Below are positions 48,698 to 56,740 of a stretch of DNA of 64,000 nucleotides, piece after piece. The stretch comes from Amycolatopsis sp. 2-15 (lineage in GTDB: Bacteria; Actinomycetota; Actinomycetes; Mycobacteriales; Pseudonocardiaceae). The stretch spans positions 9,804,001 to 9,868,000 of the forward strand of contig NZ_CP127294.1 of assembly GCF_030285625.1 (NCBI RefSeq), read 5' to 3'. Position numbers and translations under genes: made by a program. Below the pieces are notes generated by a model. That model ran no database searches and was not told the DNA's origin. It saw nothing but the letters and a program-made list of their open reading frames with translations. The stretch's first letter is position 1. The number at the start of each line of letters is the position of its first letter.

Positions 48698-50125
48698 GTG
48701 ATGAGGCGAGGGGGAGCGCTGCTGGCGCTCGCGGTGGTGGCCGCGCTGGGCGCGGCGGCGTGCGGTGACAGTTCGGCCGGACCGGTGACGCCCGGGGCCG
48801 GCAACGTCGCGGGCCTGCCGGTGACCCACTTCGACAGCGGCCTGAAGAGCGGCGCGCCGAAGCCGAACCTGACCGTGAAGAACGCCGAGGGCGGCCAGGA
48901 CGACCAGCTCGCCACGGCCGCGATCGCCGACGTCGAGGCGTACTGGGGCGAGGCGCTGCCGACCGACTTCGGGCAGGACTTCAAGCCCGTGACGTCGCTG
49001 CTGTCCTACGACTCGCACACCGACACCGAGCAGACCGCGTGCGGCAGCGTGAAGAAGCTCGTGAACGCGTTCTACTGCTCCGCCGACGACTCGGTGGCCT
49101 GGGACCGCGGCGTGCTGCTGCCGATGCTGCGCCAGCGCTTCGGGCCGATGTCGGTGGTCACCGTGCTGGCGCACGAGTTCGGCCACGCGATCCAGTACCG
49201 GCTCGGGTCGAAGGCCGGCATCACGAAGAGCACGCCGAGCGTGGTGAAGGAGCAGCAAGCCGACTGCTTCGCGGGCAGCTACTTCCGCTGGGTCGCCGAG
49301 GGGAAGAGCAAGTACTACCAGGTATCGACGGCCGAGGGCCTCGACCAGATCATGGCCGCGATGTTCTTCATCCGCGACCAGGCCGGCACGAGCGCCACCG
49401 ACCGGCAGGCGCACGGCACGGCGTTCGACCGGACGTTCGCGTTCCAGTCCGGGTTCGAGAAGGGCCCGAAGGAGTGCGCGGGCATGAACGCGCAGAACGT
49501 GCAGGCGCGCCTGACGGAGCGGCCGTTCGACAGCAAGGACACGGGCAAGGGCGACGCGAAGATCTCCGAACAGACGCTGTCGCTGCTGAAGAAGAGCCTG
49601 GACTCGGCCTTCGGTGGTGCGGGCGTGAAGGCGCCGACGATCGTGCCCGGGAGCGGCAGCTGCTCGGGTGGGCCGTCGACGCCGCCCGCGTCGTACTGCC
49701 CTTCGGACAACACGGTGAACATCGACGTTTCGCGGCTCACCGCGCTGGCGCAGCCCGTGGACTCCGACGCCGAGGCGTCCGGGCAGCAGAGCACGGGGCT
49801 GGGTGACTTCGCGGCGTTCGCGGAGGTGGCGTCGCGCTACGCGATGGGGATCCAGAAGGGCGTGGGGGCTTCGCTGGACAACCCGAACGCGGGGCTGCGG
49901 ACGTCGTGTCTGGTCGGAGCCTGGGCCGCGTTCACGAACCGGCCCGGCTCGCTGCGCCTGTCCGCCGGCGACCTCGACGAGGCCATCGCCGACCTGCTGC
50001 GCCCGGAGGGCCTGGTGTCGGCGGATGTGAACGGCAAGCGCCCGGACAGCGGTTTCGACCGCGTCGAGTCGCTGCGGCGGGGGTATCTCGAGGGTTCCGC
50101 GGTGTGCTCGAAGCAGTACGGCTGA
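48698..50125 (+). CDS. Zinc metallopeptidase-like lipoprotein (neutral metallopeptidase family)
   Basis: About 475 residues with a lipobox signal sequence (ALAVVAALGAAACGDSS, Cys as lipidation site; GTG 48698 or ATG 48701). The zinc-binding motif is VLAHEFGHAIQYRLG, followed by VVKEQQADCFAGSYFRWV, which matches the YpfJ/neutral zinc metallopeptidase family. A C-terminal Cys-containing region (SCSGGPSTPPASYC) is probably disulfide-linked outside. It is a cell-surface protease with unknown substrate. Family members are often annotated as predicted metalloproteases. Confidence 0.88.
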   Translation: MMRRGGALLALAVVAALGAAACGDSSAGPVTPGAGNVAGLPVTHFDSGLKSGAPKPNLTVKNAEGGQDDQLATAAIADVEAYWGEALPTDFGQDFKPVTSLLSYDSHTDTEQTACGSVKKLVNAFYCSADDSVAWDRGVLLPMLRQRFGPMSVVTVLAHEFGHAIQYRLGSKAGITKSTPSVVKEQQADCFAGSYFRWVAEGKSKYYQVSTAEGLDQIMAAMFFIRDQAGTSATDRQAHGTAFDRTFAFQSGFEKGPKECAGMNAQNVQARLTERPFDSKDTGKGDAKISEQTLSLLKKSLDSAFGGAGVKAPTIVPGSGSCSGGPSTPPASYCPSDNTVNIDVSRLTALAQPVDSDAEASGQQSTGLGDFAAFAEVASRYAMGIQKGVGASLDNPNAGLRTSCLVGAWAAFTNRPGSLRLSAGDLDEAIADLLRPEGLVSADVNGKRPDSGFDRVESLRRGYLEGSAVCSKQYG

Positions 50126-50169
50126 CCGTCCGGCGGCGGGTTTTCCACCTGGGCTGGAAAATCAGCGTG

Positions 50170-50202
50170 GACGGAGTTTCCAGGAATGCTGGAAACTCCG
50201 TC
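50170..50202. terminator. Terminator hairpin between convergent genes
   Basis: GACGGAGTTTCCAG (50170-50183) pairs perfectly with CTGGAAACTCCGTC (50189-50202) around a 5-base loop. It lies between the metallopeptidase and the SDR gene. Confidence 0.82.
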
Positions 50203-50211
50203 GGCTGGAGT

Positions 50212-50958
50212 TCAGCCGAACCCGGGCGCGTTCCAGGTGACACCGTTGTCGTCGTCGAGCAGGTGGTCGAGCAATCCCGCCGCAGAGACCTCCGGGGTGA
50301 TGAGGACGCCGTTTTCGTACGCGTCGGCGAACCCGCGGCGGACGGGCTCGGCGAGGCCACGGCCGAGGTCGCCGCGGATGTCCGTCTGCATCGCGGTGTC
50401 GATCATGCCCGGCTGGTAGATGTTCACGGTCACGCCCGTGCCCGCGAGCTCCGCGGCGAGGTTGCGGCTGTGGGCTTCCAGCGCGGCCTTGGTCGTGGTG
50501 TAGGCGTTGCCACCGATGAGCGAGCCGGGGTGCGTGGCGGCGCCGCTGGACACGTTGACGACGCGACCCCAGCCGCGGGCGAGCATGCCGGGCAGCACGC
50601 CGATGGTGAGCGTGATGGGCGCGGTGAGGTTGGTGGCGAGCGCGGCGGCGAAGTCGGCCGGGTCGACCTCGGCCGTGGGGGCGACGGGCCGGGTCACGGC
50701 GGCGTTGTTGACCAGCACGTCGACCGAGCCGGTCCGCTGCACGAGCGCGGCGACTTCGGCGGGACTGCCGAGGTCGGCCGGGACCACCCGGGTGGGGCCG
50801 GCGGCGAGCTCGGCCGTCTTCGCGAGTTCCGCTTCGGAACGAGCCACGAGGACGACTTCGGCGCCGCGTTCGGCGAGGCCCAGGGCGAGGGCGCGGCCCA
50901 GCCCGCGGCCGGCACCCGTGACCAGGGCGGTTTTTCCCCGCAGGCCGGAGCTGCTCAT
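50212..50958 (-). CDS. Short-chain dehydrogenase/reductase
   Basis: A 248-residue classical SDR: KTALVTGAGRGLGRALALG (NAD(P) glycine motif), VDVLVNNAAV, catalytic Ser in VVNVSSGAATHPGSL and Tyr/Lys in NAYTTTKAALEAHSRNLA. The substrate is unknown. It is monocistronic, flanked by terminator hairpins on both sides (50170 and 51001). Unlike the SDR at 33.4 kb it is intact. Confidence 0.92.
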   Translation of the reverse strand: MSSSGLRGKTALVTGAGRGLGRALALGLAERGAEVVLVARSEAELAKTAELAAGPTRVVPADLGSPAEVAALVQRTGSVDVLVNNAAVTRPVAPTAEVDPADFAAALATNLTAPITLTIGVLPGMLARGWGRVVNVSSGAATHPGSLIGGNAYTTTKAALEAHSRNLAAELAGTGVTVNIYQPGMIDTAMQTDIRGDLGRGLAEPVRRGFADAYENGVLITPEVSAAGLLDHLLDDDNGVTWNAPGFG

Positions 50959-51000
50959 GTCCGCGAGCGTAGCGGGTCATGATCGTTCGCCGCTGCACGA

Positions 51001-51033
51001 CGAAGGCCCCCGATCACGGATCGGGGGCCTTCG
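51001..51033. terminator. Strong terminator hairpin
   Basis: CGAAGGCCCCCGATC (51001-51015) and GATCGGGGGCCTTCG (51019-51033) form a perfect 15-bp stem with a 3-base loop. It is placed after the TPR-thioredoxin gene (stop at 51046, reverse strand). Confidence 0.92.
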
Positions 51034-51045
51034 TGGTGGAACGGC

Positions 51046-52014
51046 TCAGAACAGGGCGCTCGCCAGGTTGCGGCGGGCCTTCATCACGCGCTCGTCGGCC
51101 GGGTCGAAGAGGTCGAAGAGCGCGACCAGGTGTTCGCGGACGCGGTTGCGGTCGTCGCCGGCGGTGCGGCGGACGGTGTCGATCAGGCGGTTGAACGCGG
51201 CGTCCACGTCCTGCTCCGCGATCTCCAGGTCGGCGGCCGCGAGCTGGGCGTCGAGGTTCGACGGGTCGGCGTCGGCCTTGGAGCGGGCGTCCGGGTCGGC
51301 CGCTTCGGCGCGGGCGGTGAACTTGACCTGGGCCAGGGCGTTCTTGGCCAGCTCGTTGGCGGGCTCGGCGTCGAGGATGCGCTCGTAGGCGGCCTGCGCG
51401 GCGGCGAAGTCGCCCTGTTCGAAGGCTTCCTCGGCCTCGGTGAAGCGCGGGTCCTCGGGCTCCTCGATCGGGCCGCGGACCTCCTCGGCGGCGCGGGTGC
51501 CGGGGAGCTTGTCGCGCAGGGCGTCGAGCAGCGCGCCCAGCCACTTGCGGATCTCGGGCTCCGGCAGGGCGCCGGAGAACGCGTCCACGGGCTGGCCGCC
51601 GCCGATCGCGACGACGGTCGGGATCGACTGGGCGCCGAACAGCTGCGCGATGCGCGGGTTGGCGTCCACGTCGACGCGGGCGAGCACCCACGCGCCGGCC
51701 GCTTCGGTGGCGAGGCGCTCCAGCACGGGGCTGAGCTGCTTGCACGGGCCGCACCAGTCGGCCCACAGGTCCACCAGCACGAGCTGGTTGAGCGAGCGCT
51801 CGACGACGTCGGTCTGGAACGTGGCTTCCGTCACATCCATGATGACGTCCGACGGCGGCGCGCCGCCCCCGGCCGGCGCCGCACCCGCAGGCGGCGCGGA
51901 GGGCTGGCTCCGGGACGCTTCCGCCCGGGCCTTGAGCGCGGACAGGTCGACCGCGCCGGACAGTGCGGCGGACATGGCCGCTGAGTTCGCTGCAGATCCG
52001 CGTGGGTGTGTCAC
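51046..52014 (-). CDS. TPR-repeat thioredoxin-like protein (Rv1324-like)
   Basis: A 322-residue protein from GTG 52014 ([20 protein letters not shown]). The thioredoxin domain has [22 protein letters not shown] with the redox WCGPC, then [25 protein letters not shown] (cis-Pro in IPT). The C-terminal half is a helical repeat domain ([24 protein letters not shown] and later [20 protein letters not shown]) resembling co-chaperone-type thioredoxins. In M. tuberculosis Rv1324 also lies close to glgP (Rv1328), so the order is conserved. Confidence 0.9.
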   Translation of the reverse strand: MTHPRGSAANSAAMSAALSGAVDLSALKARAEASRSQPSAPPAGAAPAGGGAPPSDVIMDVTEATFQTDVVERSLNQLVLVDLWADWCGPCKQLSPVLERLATEAAGAWVLARVDVDANPRIAQLFGAQSIPTVVAIGGGQPVDAFSGALPEPEIRKWLGALLDALRDKLPGTRAAEEVRGPIEEPEDPRFTEAEEAFEQGDFAAAQAAYERILDAEPANELAKNALAQVKFTARAEAADPDARSKADADPSNLDAQLAAADLEIAEQDVDAAFNRLIDTVRRTAGDDRNRVREHLVALFDLFDPADERVMKARRNLASALF

Positions 52015-52140
52015 GCCCTCCATCCTGGCACGAGGCGGCAGGACATTTCACCGCCGGTGCCCGGGTGGCGCACTCGCGCCGCGATTGGCAGGAGCGCCCG
52101 GCTCGTGCATGCTCACGGCGGAAAGATCAGGGAGGCCGTG

Positions 52141-52545
52141 ATGCTGAGCCGGCGCAACGTCACCGTGGCGGTGGCCGTCGGGGTGGGTGTGGCGTGGGTC
52201 GTGGCGATCACGGTGCTCATCGCGAACCAGCCGGACCCGGGCGCGCCCTCGCCCGTCGCACTGCGTGATTCGCTGCGCGGCGCCCTGGTCGCCCGCGACT
52301 CCGGTGAGCTCGAAGAGCTGCTCGACTACCCGGGCTCGGGCGCCTCCGACTTCGCCGACGACTACGTGGCCGTGCTCGGCGAAGAGGACGTGCGCGACAT
52401 CGCCGTGCAGCTCGTCCCCGACGACCACGCTCCGACCCGCGCGGTGGTCAGCGGGGTGACGCACGGGTCGCGGTTCACCTACTCCCTGGCAGTGACCAGG
52501 GAGGAAGGCCGGTGGACCGTGGCGTTCACCCCGCCGCTGCCGTAG
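52141..52545 (+). CDS. Small membrane-anchored or exported protein of unknown function
   Basis: A 134-residue protein. The N-terminal MLSRRNVTVAVAVGVGVAWVVAITVLIANQ is a signal anchor. The rest is a compact soluble domain (SLRGALVARDSGELEELLDYPG and RAVVSGVTHGSRFTYSLAVTREEGRWTVAFTPPLP) that resembles NTF2-/lumazine-binding-like small secreted domains. I do not recognise the family. ATG 52141 is chosen because it opens the hydrophobic anchor. Confidence 0.6.
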   Translation: MLSRRNVTVAVAVGVGVAWVVAITVLIANQPDPGAPSPVALRDSLRGALVARDSGELEELLDYPGSGASDFADDYVAVLGEEDVRDIAVQLVPDDHAPTRAVVSGVTHGSRFTYSLAVTREEGRWTVAFTPPLP

Positions 52546-52549
52546 CCGC

Positions 52550-52855
52550 TCAGCCCTCGCGCAGGTGCGCTTCCACGCGGTCGACCTTTGCGGTGAGCTG
52601 GCCGGTGTCGTAGCCCGGGCGGATGTCGGCCTTCAGCACGAGGCCGACGCGCGCCGAGCCCTCCCCCGCGGCGTGCACGGCCTGCTTCACGACGGCCATC
52701 ACCTCGTCCCACTCGCCTTCCACGTTCGTGAACATCGCGTTGGTGGAGTTGGGCAGCCCGCTGTCGCGGACGACCTTCACGGCGCGGGAGACGGCCTCGC
52801 TCACGCCCGCGTCCGGGTCGCCGCCGGAGGGGCTCACGCTGAACGCGACGATCAT
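52550..52855 (-). CDS. Thiamine-binding (MTH1187/YqgV, DUF77) family protein
   Basis: A 101-residue protein: MIVAFSVSPSGGDPDAGVSEAVSRAVKVVRDSGL, then TNAMFTNVEGEWDEVMAVVKQAVHAAGEGSARVGLVLKADIRPG. The ferredoxin-like fold of PF01910 is clear; members bind thiamine or a related pyrimidine. It is divergent from a MarR gene (88 bases apart). Confidence 0.85.
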   Translation of the reverse strand: MIVAFSVSPSGGDPDAGVSEAVSRAVKVVRDSGLPNSTNAMFTNVEGEWDEVMAVVKQAVHAAGEGSARVGLVLKADIRPGYDTGQLTAKVDRVEAHLREG

Positions 52856-52942
52856 GTCGGGATCCTTTCGTCGAGGGAAAACAATGGCGGCTGAACAGGG
52901 CGATCGCCGTCTTCCGGGTACCCGCTGGTAACTTCGTTTGTC

Positions 52943-53443
52943 ATGAACCGACCGCTGCCGTTCGACCCGATCGCCCGTGCGGCCGAGCTCTGGGAGGACC
53001 GGATCGGTCCCGCCGGAACCATGGCCGCGGTCACCGGACTGATGCGGGTACAACAGATCATCCAGTCGGCGGTCGACGGCTCACTCAAGCCGCACGGCCT
53101 CACGTTCGCCCGCTACGAGGCGCTCGTGCTGCTCACCTTCGCCCGCAACGCGCGGCTGCCGATGCGAGTGATGGGCGAACGGCTGCAGTTGCACCCCACC
53201 AGTGTCACCAACATAGTCGACCGCCTCGAGCGCGACGGGCTCGTGAAACGCGTGCCGCACCCCACCGACCGCCGCACGACGCTGGTCGAGATCACCGACG
53301 ACGGCCGCGCGCGCCGCGAAGCCGCGACGGCCGCGGTGACGGGCATCGACTTCGGGCTCACGGGGCTCACCGAGCGGCAGGTCGAGCAGCTCACCGACCT
53401 GCTCACCAAGGTCCGCCGCTCGTCGGGCGACTTCAGCGAATAG
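52943..53443 (+). CDS. MarR family transcriptional regulator
   Basis: A 166-residue protein. The winged helix is LTFARYEALVLLTFARNARLPMRVMGERLQLHPTSVTNIVDRLERDGLVKRVPHPTDRRTTLVEIT, with the recognition helix and the DRR wing as in MarR proteins. The ligand is unknown. The likely target is itself and the divergent thiamine-binding-like gene. Confidence 0.92.
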   Translation: MNRPLPFDPIARAAELWEDRIGPAGTMAAVTGLMRVQQIIQSAVDGSLKPHGLTFARYEALVLLTFARNARLPMRVMGERLQLHPTSVTNIVDRLERDGLVKRVPHPTDRRTTLVEITDDGRARREAATAAVTGIDFGLTGLTERQVEQLTDLLTKVRRSSGDFSE

Positions 53444-53542
53444 TCCCGCCGGCGGCAAGGCGGCCGCGATCGTCTCAGCGGCGCCGAGGCCGGCACAGCC
53501 CGACATCGCACGACCTGGCGAACACCGGCCGGGCAAACGCGA

Positions 53543-53577
53543 ACGGGCCCGCACGACACGAGGTCGTACGGGCCCGT
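53543..53577. terminator. Terminator hairpin between convergent genes
   Basis: ACGGGCCCGCACGAC (53543-53557) pairs with GTCGTACGGGCCCGT (53563-53577), with one mismatch and a 5-base loop, between MarR and the DUF3817 gene. Confidence 0.82.
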
Positions 53578-53591
53578 CGAAAGCGGGAAAC

Positions 53592-53963
53592 TCAGGCGTT
53601 CACGGTCTCCGGCACGCGGACCTCGAACAGGCCGACACCGCCGTGGGTGAGGCGCTGGGGGCCGTCGAGGCGGCCGTTGCGCAGGGCCCACTTCTCGAAG
53701 ATCCAGGTGAACAGCGGCGGGATGCTGGACAGCAGCGCGAGCACCAGGGTCTTCGGGCGCCAGCCGAGCGGCTTGGCGACGGACAGGGAGACCACGACGT
53801 AGAGCACGAAGATCACGCCGTGGACCATGCCGATGACGGGAACGCCGCCCTCACCGGAGGAGTGCACGACGTACTTGAGAAACATCCCGATCAGCAACGC
53901 GGCCCAGGACAGGGCTTCGGCGACTGCGGCCACGCGGAACACGAGAGCGGCCTTGCTGGACAC
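53592..53963 (-). CDS. DUF3817 integral membrane protein
   Basis: About 123 residues from GTG 53963 (VSSKAALVFRVAAVAEALSWAALLIGMFLKYV), with three hydrophobic helices and the family motifs GMVHGVIFVLYVVVSLSVAKPLGW and IPPLFTWIFEKWALR. These DUF3817 proteins are also found as domains near transporters. Function unknown. Confidence 0.85.
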   Translation of the reverse strand: MSSKAALVFRVAAVAEALSWAALLIGMFLKYVVHSSGEGGVPVIGMVHGVIFVLYVVVSLSVAKPLGWRPKTLVLALLSSIPPLFTWIFEKWALRNGRLDGPQRLTHGGVGLFEVRVPETVNA

Positions 53964-54198
53964 GACTTTCCTCCTGTGCGTCACACGGGTGCGTGCTGCC
54001 TGCACACACAAAAACGCGTCCGGTGCACTGTCCAAGGGGGACTACCCGCTTGACGTCAACAGCACTGTCGGACGCGTATGACACCAGTGTGAGGCGTGAC
54101 GGCCCTCACCGGAACACCGGGGCCCGTGACTATCCTCACGGACCCTCCCGAATATGGTCTGAACCACTGTCGGGATCGGTGGGGAAATGCCCGGAAAA
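53964..54198. other. Gene-free interval
   Basis: About 235 bases upstream of the DUF3817 gene. I see no open frame with gene-like content and no repeat except short C/G-rich inverted stretches. It must contain the DUF3817 promoter, which I cannot place. Confidence 0.5.
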
Positions 54199-54247
54199 CC
54201 GTGAAGGCCCCTTCCCGGTCTCGCATTCCGGGAAAGAGCCTTCACGG
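54199..54247. terminator. Terminator hairpin downstream of the GH92 genes
   Basis: CCGTGAAGGCCCCTTCCCGG (54199-54218) pairs with CCGGGAAAGAGCCTTCACGG (54228-54247) with two internal mismatches and a 9-base loop, 18 bases past the stop of the first GH92 gene. Confidence 0.7.
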
Positions 54248-54265
54248 ATAGTCCTCAATCGGACA

Positions 54266-56665
54266 CTAACCGGCACAAGGTGACGGCGGCGCCGACGAAG
54301 GTGACGTTGCCCACGTGGCCTGCGTGGCGTCGGCGGTCAGCGTGAAGTCCAGTGTGGTCCCGCGCCGCAGCTGCTCGACGCTCACGTAGGACGTGTCCGA
54401 AGGCCGCGCCTGCCACCCGTCGCCCACCTTCAGGCCGCGGACGTACTGGAGCTTCGCCCCGTCGGCGCCCGGCGCCTTGATGGTGACCGAACGCCCGTTC
54501 TGCAGGTGCAGCACGGACTTGGCGAACTGCGGCGCGTTGAGCACGAAGTTCCCGGTACCGGGCACGGCCGGGTAGAGGCCGAGCGCGCTGAAGACGTACC
54601 ACGCCGACATGGTGCCGAGGTCGTCGTTGCCCGTGACGCCGTTGGGGGCGTTCGTGAACAGCGTGTGGGCCGCGCGCACTACCGCGGAGGTCTTCCACGG
54701 CTGGCCGGTGAGCGTGTACATCCACGGCGAGTGCAGGTCGGGTTCGTTGTTGGGGTTGTAGCGGAACTGGTTGTAGTAGGAGTACGGCCCCACGACCCAT
54801 TCCTCCCGGACAGTCTTCGCCGGGTCCTTCACGAGGTCGTCGTAGGCGAAGAAGTCGTCGAGGCGCTGGTGGGTGTTGTCGGCGCCGCCCATCTCCTTCA
54901 GCAGGCCGGGCACGTCCTGCTGCACGAGCCACTGGTACTGCCAGGCGGTGCCCTCGTGGAAACCGTCCTGGCTCTGCGGGCTGTAGGGCTGGCCCGCGGG
55001 CGTGAACCAGTCGCCGCCAGTGACCTTCGGGCGGAAGAAGCCCGTGAAGCCGCGGTCGGTCACGGTCGGGTCCCACAGCGTCTGGTACGTGCGCCCCTTC
55101 GCGGCCAACGCGGCCGCGTCCTGCTTCTTGCCCAGCGCGGCGGCCATCGCCGAGAGCGAGCAGTCGCCGAGCGCGTACTCGAGGGTGGCCGAAGCGCCGT
55201 GGTTCGGGTCGGTGTCCTGGCCCTTCTTCGGGAAGTTCGGGTCGTACTGCACGAACCCGTCGGCCTGGTAGCTCGCGTTGCCCGAGCGGCCCTGGAACGG
55301 CGACGACGCCGGTGGGATCTGCTGCGAGTTCTGCAGCAACGCCTGATAGGCCTCGACTTCGTCGCCCTTCAGCGCGCCGAAGCGCCACAGGTCGACCAGG
55401 AACGGCGTGACCGGGTCGCCGGTCATGGTGTTCGTCTCCTGGCTCGCATACGCCCAGCGCGGCAACCAGCCGCCCTGCTCGTGGATCGCGAGGATGCTCT
55501 TCGCGATGTCGCGGGCCCGGTCGGGCTTCAGCAGCGCGAGCAGCTGGTTCTGGCTGCGGTAGGTGTCCCACAGCGAGAAGAAGTCGTAGTACGTCCAGCC
55601 GATCGCACGGTGGATCTTCTTGTCGAAGCCGTAGTAACGGCCGTCGGCGTCGTTGGCGGTCAGCGGCTGCAGGAACGCGTGGTAGAGCGAGGTGTAGAAC
55701 ACCGTGCGCTCGTCGGGCGTGCCGCCGGTGATGTCCACACTGGACAGCTCCTGGCGCCACGTGCGCTGCGCGTCGGCCTTCACGGCTTCGAACGGGCGCA
55801 CGCGCGAGGCGGCGAGGTTCACGTCGGCGCCGTGGGCGTCCACCTGGGAGATCGAGGTGGTGGCGGTGATCTGGTCACCCTTCGGGAAGGTCAGCCACGC
55901 GCCGCGCAGGCCCGCGCCGCCTTCCGAAGTCTTGCTGCCGGGCGTGCCGCCGGTGGGCGACCAGGTGCCGTAGCTCGTGAAGGGCTTGTCGAACTTCGTG
56001 GTGAAGTACGTCGTGTAGGCCTTGCCGCCGCAGAACGCCTGCGCTTCGACCGTGCCCGCGATGGTGTGGTCGTCGACCACGCGCACGCTGCTGCCGGTCA
56101 CGGGCTCCTTGGCATTGGCCTGCCCGACGTTCACGAACACGTTGGCGGGACCGGACTTGTCGAACGTGTAGCGCTCGACGCCGCTGCGGGTCGAAGCCGT
56201 GGTCTCCACGTCGACGCCGCCGTAGCCCGTGAGGTGCACCTTGTAGTAGCCGGGTTTGCCGACCTCGCCGTCGTGGGTGTAGGGCGCGGCGTAGTTCGCG
56301 TTGTCGAACGTGGTGGGCTTGGTCGTGTCGAAGGCGGCGCCCGGGCCGACGTCGCCCGTGGTCGGCAGGGTGGACACCAGGCCGCCCTGCTCCCAGCAGC
56401 CCGCGCCGGACAGGAAGAAGTGGCCGAAGCCGCGGATCGCGGTGTCGGTGTAGAGGTACCCGGCGTAGTGGGTCGTTTGTGGACTCACCTGCGTCATGCC
56501 GAACGGCACCGACGCGCCGGGGAACGTGTTGCCCTCGTCCTGCGTGCCGATGAACGTGTTCACCGACTCCAGCGCGTCGGCCGGTCGGGCCGAGGCGGTC
56601 ACCGGCGTGAGGCCGGCCGCCACGACGGCGAGCGCGACCGCGCCCGCCAGTGTTCTGCTCCTCAT
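54266..56665 (-). CDS. Secreted GH92 alpha-1,2-mannosidase-type enzyme
   Basis: A 799-residue protein with signal peptide MRSRTLAGAVALAVVAAGLTPVTASA. GH92 landmarks: FIGTQDEGNTFPGASVPFGMTQVSPQT near the start, FFLSGAGCWEQGGLVSTLP, YTSLYHAFLQP, the catalytic-region EGTAWQYQWLVQQDVPGLL, and GVTGNDDLGTMSAWYVFSALGLYP. These Ca2+-dependent exo-mannosidases remove mannose from high-mannose N-glycans or yeast mannan. The final residues (TSPSSAPPSPCAG) look like an unusual tail. It follows the second GH92 gene on the same strand, across a hairpin. Confidence 0.93.
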   Translation of the reverse strand: MRSRTLAGAVALAVVAAGLTPVTASARPADALESVNTFIGTQDEGNTFPGASVPFGMTQVSPQTTHYAGYLYTDTAIRGFGHFFLSGAGCWEQGGLVSTLPTTGDVGPGAAFDTTKPTTFDNANYAAPYTHDGEVGKPGYYKVHLTGYGGVDVETTASTRSGVERYTFDKSGPANVFVNVGQANAKEPVTGSSVRVVDDHTIAGTVEAQAFCGGKAYTTYFTTKFDKPFTSYGTWSPTGGTPGSKTSEGGAGLRGAWLTFPKGDQITATTSISQVDAHGADVNLAASRVRPFEAVKADAQRTWRQELSSVDITGGTPDERTVFYTSLYHAFLQPLTANDADGRYYGFDKKIHRAIGWTYYDFFSLWDTYRSQNQLLALLKPDRARDIAKSILAIHEQGGWLPRWAYASQETNTMTGDPVTPFLVDLWRFGALKGDEVEAYQALLQNSQQIPPASSPFQGRSGNASYQADGFVQYDPNFPKKGQDTDPNHGASATLEYALGDCSLSAMAAALGKKQDAAALAAKGRTYQTLWDPTVTDRGFTGFFRPKVTGGDWFTPAGQPYSPQSQDGFHEGTAWQYQWLVQQDVPGLLKEMGGADNTHQRLDDFFAYDDLVKDPAKTVREEWVVGPYSYYNQFRYNPNNEPDLHSPWMYTLTGQPWKTSAVVRAAHTLFTNAPNGVTGNDDLGTMSAWYVFSALGLYPAVPGTGNFVLNAPQFAKSVLHLQNGRSVTIKAPGADGAKLQYVRGLKVGDGWQARPSDTSYVSVEQLRRGTTLDFTLTADATQATWATSPSSAPPSPCAG

Positions 56666-56686
56666 CGAGGTCCCTCCGGAAACGGG

Positions 56687-56723
56687 TCCGTGGAGGGCTC
56701 CCTCATCGGGCGCCCTCCACGGA
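56687..56723. terminator. Hairpin between the two GH92 genes
   Basis: TCCGTGGAGGGC (56687-56698) and GCCCTCCACGGA (56712-56723) form a 12-bp perfect stem with a 13-base loop. It could be a partial terminator or RNA-stability element between the upstream (56741-59977) and downstream (54266-56665) GH92 genes. Confidence 0.65.
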
Positions 56724-56740
56724 ACACGGACTGGCGAAGA

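Noticed and set aside
48698..50125. Possible lipoprotein protease being part of the glycogen locus
   Set aside because: It is divergent from glgP with its own lipoprotein signal and no functional link in the sequence.
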